DNA of 5,437 nucleotides from CAWUIO01 sp963922455 (GCA_963922455.1 CAWUIO010000205.1:1-5437); one strand, 5' to 3'. Positions 1 to 5,437 are shown, counted from the first letter of the stretch. The notes: generated by a model from the letters alone, not told the origin. Numbers and translations: made by a program.

Positions 1-779
1 GGAATGCTCAGGCAATCGATGATGCTTTCGGTCAGGATGATTTTTTTCGTGTTCTTGGGCGGATAGCCGGGGAATAAGCCCTGGCGGTTTTTCAAGTAGA
101 AGTGTCTTTGGTCGCTGTCGTTTTTGAGGCTTCGCCCGTAGAGGCTGAGGATTTCGCCCTGGGCGTTTTTTAGGGGGAAGATCAGACAGTCTTTGGCCCA
201 AACTTGATAGCCAGCTTTGGGATTGCCGGGGCGGCGTTCTTTGAGCAGGCCCACGGATAGGGCTTTATCAATATTGGCTTTGCGGCTCCCATGGTGGAAT
301 TGCCCGCTGTTGTAGCCGATGGCAAAGCGTTTGGCTTCAAAGCCTGCCCACAAATGACGCTTCTTTAAATAGGCTTTGGCCTCGGGGCTGTTGTAGACCG
401 CTTTGCGAAAGGTGGTAAAGAAGTTGGTCAAGGTAGCTGTATGCTGCGCTGGACACGCTTCTACGACGGGGCTTTTGGCTTTGCTGCGCTTGACCTGGGC
501 TGGCATTCCGGTGATTAGGCTTTCACATTTGACAATGGCTTCGTGCTTGGTACAGTTCTCCAGATACATCACCAAGTCTATTTGGTCGATGGCTTTGCCA
601 TGCTTGGCGCAAGTCGTAGAAAAGCAATAGACCGTGCCCGTTTTGGGATAGACTTGCATCGAGGGCTTTTTGTCTTCGTGGAAAGGGCAATGAAGACGGT
701 TGTTTTTATCCATCTTCAAACCGTAATGCATTAAGACAGTCCCGATGGGGAGGCGGGTTTTGATTTCTTTTATGTCCAT
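1..779 (-). CDS. DNA primase-like protein with CHC2 zinc finger and TOPRIM start (3' end outside window)
   Basis: The minus-strand frame is open from an ATG at 779 to the window edge, giving 259 residues of a longer protein. A CHC2-type zinc finger is visible near the N-terminus: C31-x2-H34, then C52-x4-C57, followed by a KHGKAIDQIDLV helix. DnaG-type zinc fingers usually end C-x2-C, so the C-x4-C spacing is a variant. Around residues 210-240 come a YGRSL motif and an F-Y-L-K-N-R stretch, resembling the DnaG segment before the TOPRIM domain. The last visible residues, TESIIDCLSI with E251 and D255, match the first acidic TOPRIM motif (usually EGxxD, here ESxxD). The family makes RNA primers for DNA replication, and stand-alone versions like this are common on phages and integrative elements. 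It is divergently transcribed from an XRE regulator, which suggests a replication module of a mobile element. No clear Shine-Dalgarno is seen. Primase-like identity is well supported; whether it is active cannot be judged without the C-terminus. Confidence 0.85.
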   Translation of the reverse strand, partial: MDIKEIKTRLPIGTVLMHYGLKMDKNNRLHCPFHEDKKPSMQVYPKTGTVYCFSTTCAKHGKAIDQIDLVMYLENCTKHEAIVKCESLITGMPAQVKRSKAKSPVVEACPAQHTATLTNFFTTFRKAVYNSPEAKAYLKKRHLWAGFEAKRFAIGYNSGQFHHGSRKANIDKALSVGLLKERRPGNPKAGYQVWAKDCLIFPLKNAQGEILSLYGRSLKNDSDQRHFYLKNRQGLFPGYPPKNTKKIILTESIIDCLSI

Positions 780-785
780 GATTAT

Positions 786-920
786 TTTTTGACAATTTGT
801 ACATCGCAAATAAACCTATTGATAGACTATTTGTCAAGCTATATTTAGACAAAAAGGAAATATATTTCAAATAATGGACTTTTTGGGTATCTTGTCAAGG
901 CTAAATCAATGTTGACAATG
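786..920. promoter_or_regulatory. Divergent control region with repeated TTGACAA/TTGTCAA operator candidates
   Basis: The AT-rich gap between the divergent primase and HTH genes holds four exact copies of one heptamer in two orientations: TTGACAA at 789-795 and 912-918, and TTGTCAA at 831-837 and 892-898. Two of them form an inverted repeat with a 13-nt spacer (892-898 and 912-918) that spans the start codon of the HTH gene. A second, partial inverted pair is TTGTC at 831-835 with GACAA at 848-852. This arrangement fits binding sites for a dimeric XRE repressor acting on both promoters. I saw no clear Bacteroidota promoter (TAnnTTTG), so transcription starts are not assigned. That the neighbouring HTH protein is the binder is inference. 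Confidence 0.5.
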
Positions 921-1286
921 AACATTTCGGAGAATATTAGACATCTTAGAGAGCAAAAAGGCCTTTTACAGAAAGAAGTTGCCGCCGAGCTTGACTTAGG
1001 TATATCACATTATAGCAAGATTGAGAACGGACAAAGAGAAGCCTCGGTAAAGCTCTTGGCAAAGTTAGCAAGTTTCTACGGCTTGACTATTGATCAGATT
1101 GTAAATATGGAAAGTGATGTCCCCCAAGAAGTTACCGTAGAAGATAAGTCTCTCACTGAACAAGTTCGTTTAATACAGAAGTTGAATGATAAGGATAAAG
1201 AAACGATATTTAGCATTATTGACACTATGTTGACCAAGCAAAAGTTTCAAGAGTTCTTTCAACAGAACTTGCCTAACCCTGCTTAG
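909..1286 (+). CDS. XRE-family helix-turn-helix transcriptional regulator
   Basis: A 125-residue protein with a Cro/C1-type HTH domain at about residues 8-65. The pattern is typical of the family: ENIRHLREQKGL, then QKEVAAELDL, the recognition-helix region ISHYSKIENGQR, and KLLAKLASFYGLTIDQIV. The remaining 60 residues are charged and predicted helical, ending in a Q/F-rich segment, and may serve dimerisation; no second known domain is recognised. The start at 909 is preferred because AAGG at 897-900 lies 8 nt upstream; an in-frame ATG at 918 is the alternative and would shorten the protein by three residues. Candidate operators flank and overlap the start codon, so autoregulation is likely. 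Being divergent from the primase gene, it probably also controls that gene. Its targets are not otherwise visible. Confidence 0.9.
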   Translation: MLTMNISENIRHLREQKGLLQKEVAAELDLGISHYSKIENGQREASVKLLAKLASFYGLTIDQIVNMESDVPQEVTVEDKSLTEQVRLIQKLNDKDKETIFSIIDTMLTKQKFQEFFQQNLPNPA

Positions 1287-1425
1287 AAAGTGGGGGATAG
1301 TTTCAGGGCAGAGCACATTATCACCCCCAAACCCAAAAACGCCTCCCTCCCCATCATTTCTAAAGACTCCATAAGAAAGAAAAAAACGCTATTTAAAGGC
1401 ACACAGGCCACTTCCAAAAACTTCC
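1287..1425. other. Intergenic stretch without a gene
   Basis: No credible reading frame or RNA gene is seen between the HTH stop codon and the terminator-like hairpin. An imperfect hairpin can be drawn from the G-run near 1292-1300 to TATCACCCCC near 1319-1328, but no T-tract follows, so I do not call it a terminator. Confidence 0.5.
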
Positions 1426-1448
1426 CTCCTATCGGGGTAGGGGTTTTT
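1426..1448 (+). terminator. Probable rho-independent terminator of the HTH gene
   Basis: CTCCTA (1426-1431) can pair with TAGGGG (1438-1443), including one T-G wobble, around a six-base loop TCGGGG, and five T residues follow at 1444-1448. The orientation matches the HTH gene, whose stop codon is about 140 nt upstream. The stem is only six pairs, so the call is moderate. Confidence 0.5.
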
Positions 1449-1927
1449 AGCATTTCCTAAGCCCAAATCGCAAATAAGTTTTTTTCTTTCATCTGGAAAA
1501 CCCTTTACCGCTCCGAGCGAGGATCAAAACGCAGCGCGGGCCTAAGCGCGTAAAGGCCGGTTTTGACCGCAGGGAGGGGCCCCCTCCGGGAGGAGCGGGT
1601 AACAGGCAAGGACCTAAGAATTTGTATACAAACCCACAATGGGACTAGGGCCCAAAAGCCCCCCCTGATCGGGGGGTTGGGGGGTGATCGAAGGCGCGAG
1701 CCGTCTGCGAGTGTGAGGGAGGCCGGCCAGGGGGGAGCGACCCTCAGGGAGCGGCCTGGCCGTGGTGCGAAGCACCGACCGGAGTGTAACGCAGGGAGCC
1801 GGACGAATCCGCAGGCGAGCCAAACATAGCCGCGGCTAGGCCCCGATAAGCACCTTATTTATTCATGTGCAACCAAACTCCCAGAGGGGCATAGGGGAGC
1901 GGCCGTGAGGAGTACCGCAGCCGGGCC
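1449..1927. other. GC-rich non-coding stretch dense in inverted repeats
   Basis: From about 1497 the base composition becomes strongly GC-rich compared with the genes on either side, and no reading frame here looks like a real protein: the open frames give Arg/Gly/Pro-rich translations on both strands, as expected from GC-rich DNA. Visible inverted repeats are CCTTTAC (1502-1508) with GTAAAGG (1550-1556); TCAAAAC (1524-1530) with GTTTTGA (1560-1566), which crosses the previous pair; GGAGGGG (1573-1579) with CCCCTCC (1581-1587); CCCCCC (1660-1665) with GGGGGG (1671-1676); GGCCAGG (1725-1731) with CCTGGCC (1755-1761); GGTGC (1764-1768) with GCACC (1772-1776); and the perfect palindrome TAGCCGCGGCTA (1827-1838). 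It runs directly into repeat A and shares short words with it (for example CTCAGGGAGCGG near 1743 and 2037), so it may be a diverged relative or extension of the same repeat family. A structured RNA is possible but not shown. Confidence 0.5.
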
Positions 1928-2199
1928 GGGCGCAGGTATATGCCCGGTGGAGCGCAGCCTAGCGAGCAATACCTGGCAGATGCCGGAGACCGGAACCGGC
2001 GAGGACACGGACGAACTCCTTATCTCCGACCGCGACCTCAGGGAGCGGGCGCGAGCGATAGCAAGTGGATAGACCCGTTTGTGTACAGGCCTTACAAACG
2101 CTGGACCCGGTAAGTACGCGTTGGCTTTTACCCACAGGCCAGCCCTAAAACGCGCAAAGCTGCTTATTTTTTAATAAGGAACACGAGCGACAGCGGGGG
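1928..2199 (+). repeat. GC-rich 272-bp repeat, copy A
   Basis: This element matches copy B (3764-4037) over its whole length in the same orientation, with six substitutions and two single-base indels, about 97% identity. Four short inverted repeats are kept in both copies. Here they are GCCGG (1982-1986) with CCGGC (1996-2000); CGTTTGT (2076-2082) with ACAAACG (2094-2100); CGCGTT (2117-2122) with AACGCG (2149-2154); and CTTATT (2163-2168) with AATAAG (2173-2178). The two single-base indels fall in loop sequence, not in the stems. It lies 26 bp past the stop codon of the 2226-2825 gene. No transposase or terminal repeats of an insertion sequence were seen, so it is described only as an intergenic repeat, possibly a structured RNA or the tail of a toxin cassette. 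Confidence 0.93.
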
Positions 2200-2225
2200 A
2201 CATGCTGAGACCAGGGGGTATGGAC

Positions 2226-2825
2226 TTAATAAATTTTAATTTCTTTGTTACAGTCATCTTGAAAATTTTGATTACAATCTGTATTGTTATACTTTCTTTT
2301 CTTTGAGAGATATTTGTTGTAATAACAATCAAAATTGATAAAGTCAATATTTTCTTTTACCAGTAAAATATTCAATTGATCACCATAATTTTTATAGAAA
2401 TCAACAAAATGATTTTCAGAAAAACCTCTCAATTTGTAATATTTTGAATCTTTTAATCCAAAAGCTAACATATATTTACAATCCTGATTATAACAAGAAA
2501 CCTTACCATTTGCATCTCGATTTGAAGTTATTACATAATCTTGATTGTGTTCAATTTTAATGAATATGAAATGCCCTTCAATTTCAGGGAAGCTTACTAG
2601 ATTAACTTGTTGATTTTTTAATTTTTGAATAACACTGTCCTGATGATAAACTCCATATCTCGTTAATGTTAGTAGTTGGGCTTTGAAAATAATATTTGTA
2701 CTATCTGTTTTGCTCAACTCATACTTAACAATCTGATTTAGAACAGGAGTTATTTTGACTGTTTTACATTGCATTAATTGAGTAAACATAAGATAAATTA
2801 ATATTAACCATAGAAATAATTTCAT
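2226..2825 (-). CDS. Candidate immunity protein of the orphan Rhs toxin; lipoprotein-like N-terminus
   Basis: A protein of 199 residues that I do not recognise by family. It begins 12 nt after the stop codon of the orphan Rhs tip, the usual place for a cognate immunity gene. An ATG at 2825 is chosen over the TTG at 2831 because AGGAG (2835-2839) lies 9 nt before the ATG but only 3 nt before the TTG. The Shine-Dalgarno overlaps the TAG stop of the upstream gene, so translation may be coupled. Residues 1-20 form MK, a long hydrophobic run and LMQC, suggesting a signal peptide with C20 as a possible lipidation site; the box is not canonical, so a signal anchor is the alternative. The rest is polar, rich in Asn, Lys, Tyr and Asp, with several cysteines. 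It is markedly AT-rich, unlike the flanking repeats, suggesting acquisition by transfer. The immunity role is inferred from position only. Confidence 0.6.
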   Translation of the reverse strand: MKLFLWLILIYLMFTQLMQCKTVKITPVLNQIVKYELSKTDSTNIIFKAQLLTLTRYGVYHQDSVIQKLKNQQVNLVSFPEIEGHFIFIKIEHNQDYVITSNRDANGKVSCYNQDCKYMLAFGLKDSKYYKLRGFSENHFVDFYKNYGDQLNILLVKENIDFINFDCYYNKYLSKKRKYNNTDCNQNFQDDCNKEIKIY

Positions 2826-2837
2826 AATCAATCGCTC

Positions 2838-3722
2838 CTACTTTTTGGTATTACCATATTCAATAGCCCTTTTACCCGATTCATCATCATCGTTATGTCC
2901 TCCATTGAGTTTACGCCCTTCAATTTTTAATCTTTTTAAATATGCGTCGTATTCTCTTGATTTATTCGCCATATATTCAAAATGCCCTCCTTCATGATCA
3001 GGTGGATATTGATTCTTCAATTCTTCATAAAATTGTCTGTCCCAAGAGCTTGAAGTTATAAAGACACTGATCGTGTTTTCACCAAATTCTTTTGAGTGAG
3101 GTCTTACAATACCCTCCTTTTCAATAAAGGTCGGTAATTCATTATACCCTCCTTTCCAAGTATCCTCGTTAGTTTCAAACTCATCAGTAACACCTAGCAT
3201 CATATCTACTTCTTCGCCAACAGCATTTGTCGCAGAATTAAATTGTTCAAATAATTCTGGAGAATGTTCTTTCCATTCCATAATTAGAGCATCAGTCTGT
3301 TTTTCTCTTGTTTTATACAGTACGACATTCCTCTTTGCACTCCTCAAGTTTTTTCTTAGTTTTTGAATGCTTTCCCATTGTTTTTTGGAAACATCTTTCT
3401 TTTTGGTACCTTCATATTTTTTTGCAACAGTTTCCATAGATTGCACTTGCTGTTCATAATATTCTCTTCTTTTCTTGTCTGCATTTATTATCTCTTTTCC
3501 GTTAGGATCAATAAGTATAAGTGGATTATTTGAAACGTAGTTAAAGGGTGATAAATGCAGGTATTTTTCAGCTTTTGGATCAACTGCAAACCATCTTCCT
3601 AGTTGATTATCGTAGAATCTCGCCCCATAATCCAGCCAATTGAGATTAAACTCCTCCTGCTTCTCCTTGCCATTATACTGAAACTTATGCTCCGGCTGTC
3701 CCTGCTTCTCAATGCCGGCCAA
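2838..3722 (-). CDS. Orphan, 5'-truncated Rhs C-terminal tip with putative metallopeptidase toxin (HEGGH)
   Basis: The frame encodes the end of an Rhs protein. Counting from a TTG at 3722, residues 31-49 hold the Rhs core hallmark DYGARFYDNQLGRWFAVDP and residues 58-75 the SPFNYVSNNP...DPNG segment that ends the core. Rhs-like sequence (ENHYYPFGLNLAGIEK) continues upstream of the TTG to about 3763, so the TTG is not a true start; beyond that the frame enters repeat B and hits TAG at 3795-3797. The gene is therefore a displaced fragment without its shell domain or an evident start site. After the core, residues 77-150 are highly charged and probably coiled, and the C-terminal part contains HEGGH (243-247), an HExxH zinc site, with REYDA starting at 256, where E257 could be the third ligand as in gluzincin-like folds. 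A peptidase toxin is inference; the Rhs fragment itself is firm. Its likely immunity gene follows directly. Confidence 0.85.
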   Translation of the reverse strand: MAGIEKQGQPEHKFQYNGKEKQEEFNLNWLDYGARFYDNQLGRWFAVDPKAEKYLHLSPFNYVSNNPLILIDPNGKEIINADKKRREYYEQQVQSMETVAKKYEGTKKKDVSKKQWESIQKLRKNLRSAKRNVVLYKTREKQTDALIMEWKEHSPELFEQFNSATNAVGEEVDMMLGVTDEFETNEDTWKGGYNELPTFIEKEGIVRPHSKEFGENTISVFITSSSWDRQFYEELKNQYPPDHEGGHFEYMANKSREYDAYLKRLKIEGRKLNGGHNDDDESGKRAIEYGNTKK

Positions 3723-3763
3723 GTTCAGCCCAAAGGGATAATAATGGTTCTCTTGAACGATCA

Positions 3764-4037
3764 GGGCGCAGGTATATGCCCGGTGGAGCGCAGCCTAGCG
3801 AGCAATACCGGGCAGATGCCGGAGACCGGAACCGGCGAGGACACGGACGAACTCCTTGTTTCCGACCGCGACCTCAGGGAGCGGGCGCGAGCGATAGCGA
3901 GTGGATAGACCCGTTTGTGTACAGGCCTTACAAACGCTGAACCCGGTAAGTACGCGTTGGCTTTTACCCACAGGCCAGCCCAAAAAACGCGCAAAGCTGC
4001 TTATTTTTTTAATAAGGAACACGAGCGACAGCGGGGG
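3764..4037 (+). repeat. GC-rich 274-bp repeat, copy B
   Basis: Near-identical direct copy of the element at 1928-2199. Its left edge coincides with the point where the orphan Rhs coding homology ends, and its right edge lies 36 bp past the stop codon of the 4074-4430 gene, a spacing like that of copy A to its own upstream gene. The conserved inverted repeats are at 3818-3822/3832-3836, 3912-3918/3930-3936, 3953-3958/3986-3991 and 4000-4005/4011-4016. Open frames across it are short and GC-driven and are not called as genes. Function unknown: it may be a recombination tract, a structured RNA, or a dispersed genomic repeat that happens to lie here. Confidence 0.93.
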
Positions 4038-4073
4038 GCTTTGCCCAAACACCAACAACGAAACAACAACATA

Positions 4074-4430
4074 TCACTTTTTGATACTAGACTTGCTTGG
4101 GAGCAAATTATTTTCGCTAGGCCTATAAGCAGAGGCTCCAATATAATATCTGCAGCCTTGTGATTCAAGTATAAAAACCTTGTTTAGTTGTGTTAATTGA
4201 TTGCCGTACTTCTTTTCAACATATTTAAAATCTTTTATATCACCTTCTCTTAAGATTATACCCTCGAGAGTTTCCTTAATCTCGATATAAAATACACTTA
4301 TAAATAAAATATCTTTATTAAAAACTTCTTCGTTTTCGATTTCAGTACTTCTAAGGAGGAGTAATTTATGTGAGATCGAGTAATCCAATATTCTAAAGGT
4401 TCCTTCGTACTTTTCTTCTACTTTGTCCAT
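4074..4430 (-). CDS. Candidate immunity protein of the adjacent Rhs toxin
   Basis: A small protein of 118 residues, starting at an ATG only 4 nt after the stop codon of the Rhs gene, so the two are very likely co-transcribed. No signal peptide or membrane segment is seen, which points to a cytoplasmic protein, as expected for neutralising a toxin delivered into the cytoplasm. The sequence has an alternating hydrophobic pattern suggesting beta strands (DILFISVFYIEI, then NKVFILESQGCRYYIGASAY near the C-terminus), compatible with a compact alpha/beta immunity fold, but I do not recognise a named family. No clear Shine-Dalgarno precedes the start; the upstream bases are A/T-rich, as is common in Bacteroidota. 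The immunity role rests on position, size and the Rhs context. Confidence 0.65.
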   Translation of the reverse strand: MDKVEEKYEGTFRILDYSISHKLLLLRSTEIENEEVFNKDILFISVFYIEIKETLEGIILREGDIKDFKYVEKKYGNQLTQLNKVFILESQGCRYYIGASAYRPSENNLLPSKSSIKK

Positions 4431-4434
4431 TTAT

Positions 4435-5437
4435 TTAAGGATTTGTTTTTTTATAAATAGTACCACTTTTCTTGTAAAATGTAGTTTTATTCAAAAATAA
4501 TTTAGTCACTACTTCATATTCCATAGTGGTATATTTATCAGCATAAACTTTAAGATTGGTGGGGCTATTTATTTTGCCTCCTTTGCTATCGCTTAGATTA
4601 AAATGAATACTTTCGGCCGCCATTCCAATTGTTATCAATCTCATCCTAAAGGCTTGCATATCGGCCACTACGTCAAGCCCCCAGCCATCTGCTGGATCAT
4701 TATAAGGTACAGACCTTGTCTGCGTAGCAAAGTTTGCCAGATCATGATCTACACCCAGTGCTATTCTCATTCCCTGAGATGGGTCTGCTTTAGTGTCAGG
4801 AAAAGCAACAGGGATAGCTGGTGAGCCAGTTTCTGTACCTGTATCTCCTCCAAATAAATATTCGTAAGCAGCCCAAGCTAGTCCACCTAGAACAACAAAT
4901 GGGATAGCAACATCATCTACTACACCTACAACAGTTGCGTCGTCTGCCACAAGTCCAGTAGTAGTAAACAAAGTACCTGCCAGAATTTGTCCTGCTTGTG
5001 AACTTAATTCTTTTTCCTCCTGTATTGCTTCACCCTCTACCGTTATTTCAGGTAACATTCCTCCTTGTCTCACCCATCCTTGGCTCTCATCATAGACATA
5101 ATAAGCTCCTCCACTTGATTCGTAAATCTGATCCTGGTATGGGTCTTTTACATTATCCTCACACTCAGGACATAAACCTGTTGGATCATTTAGGGATATA
5201 GGATTATTAAGGGCATAATGGTAGCCATTAATAGAAGGAAATATGCTCGTAAATAAATCAACTTGATGAAATCTACCCAGTTGTGGATCATAGCCTCTAA
5301 ATATGGTTTCTTGCCAGTTTAGACTGAAGTTTTGCTCTTTCTCGACTCCTTGAAACTGCCATTTATGCCCCGGCCTCCCTTTCTTCTCAATGCCGGCCAA
5401 GTTCATCCCAAAGGGGTGATAACCTGCATCTCCTTTT
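4435..5437 (-). CDS. Rhs-family polymorphic toxin, C-terminal part (5' end outside window)
   Basis: The frame is open to the window edge, so the ATG at 5406 is almost certainly internal: ten more in-frame residues (KGDAGYHPFG) with the Rhs YxPFG motif lie before it. Numbering from that Met, residues 36-50 carry the core motif FRGYDPQLGRFHQVD and residues 60-78 the GYHYALNNP...NDPTGL segment that closes the Rhs shell. Then come MLPEITVEGEA (117-127), a linker motif I associate with Bacteroidota Rhs proteins, a hydrophobic stretch at about 140-186 that may be a translocation or pre-toxin helix, and a variable C-terminal domain of about 120 residues from P203. That domain contains GMRIALGVDHDLANFA, a SIHFNLS segment and a final NKTTFYKKSG. 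I recall similar patterns at the tips of other Bacteroidota Rhs proteins, but no catalytic activity can be named. Rhs proteins wrap the toxin in a shell and are exported for competition with other cells. The likely immunity gene follows after 4 nt. Confidence 0.88.
   Translation of the reverse strand, partial: KGDAGYHPFGMNLAGIEKKGRPGHKWQFQGVEKEQNFSLNWQETIFRGYDPQLGRFHQVDLFTSIFPSINGYHYALNNPISLNDPTGLCPECEDNVKDPYQDQIYESSGGAYYVYDESQGWVRQGGMLPEITVEGEAIQEEKELSSQAGQILAGTLFTTTGLVADDATVVGVVDDVAIPFVVLGGLAWAAYEYLFGGDTGTETGSPAIPVAFPDTKADPSQGMRIALGVDHDLANFATQTRSVPYNDPADGWGLDVVADMQAFRMRLITIGMAAESIHFNLSDSKGGKINSPTNLKVYADKYTTMEYEVVTKLFLNKTTFYKKSGTIYKKTNP

Noticed and set aside
403..734. Two plus-strand open frames of 75 and 63 aa
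   Set aside because: They lie opposite the primase coding sequence, whose zinc-finger motifs are unambiguous.
1659..1686. G-quadruplex or terminator at the C-run/G-run
   Set aside because: Only two long G-runs, and the C6/G6 hairpin has no T-tract after it in either direction.
1563..1829. Open frames on both strands in the GC-rich stretch (88 aa plus, 69 aa minus)
   Set aside because: Arg/Gly/Pro-rich translations on opposite strands of the same GC-rich DNA, with no domain, no Shine-Dalgarno and many inverted repeats; treated as non-coding.
3769..3908. Plus-strand frame shared by both repeat copies, ending RARAIASG and a TAG
   Set aside because: The frame is kept in both copies, but they differ too little to tell: of the three codons that differ, two change the amino acid and one is silent. 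No start signal is seen at either copy.
1928..4037. Repeats A and B as ends of a composite transposon or insertion sequence
   Set aside because: No transposase frame, no terminal inverted repeats within each copy and no target-site duplication seen around them.
3761..4163. Other open frames across repeat B (77 and 87 aa minus; 75 and 82 aa plus)
   Set aside because: Mutually overlapping frames over a repeat and its flank, without recognisable motifs; two of them run into the immunity gene on the opposite strand.
4603..5201. Plus-strand open frames of 73 and 67 aa
   Set aside because: Antisense shadows of the Rhs coding sequence.
1..5437. CRISPR array, tRNA, rRNA
   Set aside because: No regularly spaced short repeats and no tRNA-like or rRNA-like segment found; the only repeats are the two long GC-rich copies.

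Overview
The window looks like an accessory region from a Bacteroidota genome, plausibly Saprospiraceae. I infer this from the Rhs proteins with the Bacteroidota-style 'NLAGIEK' core, the CHC2 primase type, the weak or absent Shine-Dalgarno sites and the sharply mosaic base composition. No rRNA, tRNA or other taxonomic marker is present, so the assignment is tentative.

Left part (1-1448). A DNA primase-like gene with a CHC2 zinc finger and the beginning of a TOPRIM domain runs leftward off the window edge. It is divergent from a small XRE-type helix-turn-helix regulator. Their shared AT-rich intergenic region carries four exact copies of the heptamer TTGACAA or its complement TTGTCAA. This looks like an operator array through which the regulator could control itself and the primase, as in the control and replication modules of mobile elements. 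A probable intrinsic terminator follows the regulator.

Middle (about 1449-2199). A GC-rich stretch has no convincing gene but is dense in inverted repeats. It ends in a 272-bp element (repeat A) that recurs at about 97% identity as repeat B (3764-4037).

Right part (2226-5437, all minus strand). Two Rhs C-terminal tips lie in tandem, each followed at once by a small gene that is the candidate immunity protein and then by one copy of the GC-rich repeat. The right-hand tip (4435-5437) belongs to an Rhs gene still open at the window edge, so it may be the end of a full-length toxin. The left-hand tip (2838-3722) is cut off: its Rhs homology stops at about 3763, exactly where repeat B begins, and the frame meets a stop codon inside the repeat. 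The order is Rhs tip 1, immunity 1, repeat B, truncated Rhs tip 2, immunity 2, repeat A. This is what would be left if a new toxin-immunity-repeat cassette had displaced an older one, leaving it as an orphan. The orphan tip carries an HEGGH motif, suggesting a zinc metallopeptidase toxin, and its candidate immunity protein has a lipoprotein-like N-terminus.

The most interesting signal is the pairing of a conserved, hairpin-rich GC element with each polymorphic-toxin cassette, as though the repeat were the 3' tail of an exchangeable unit.
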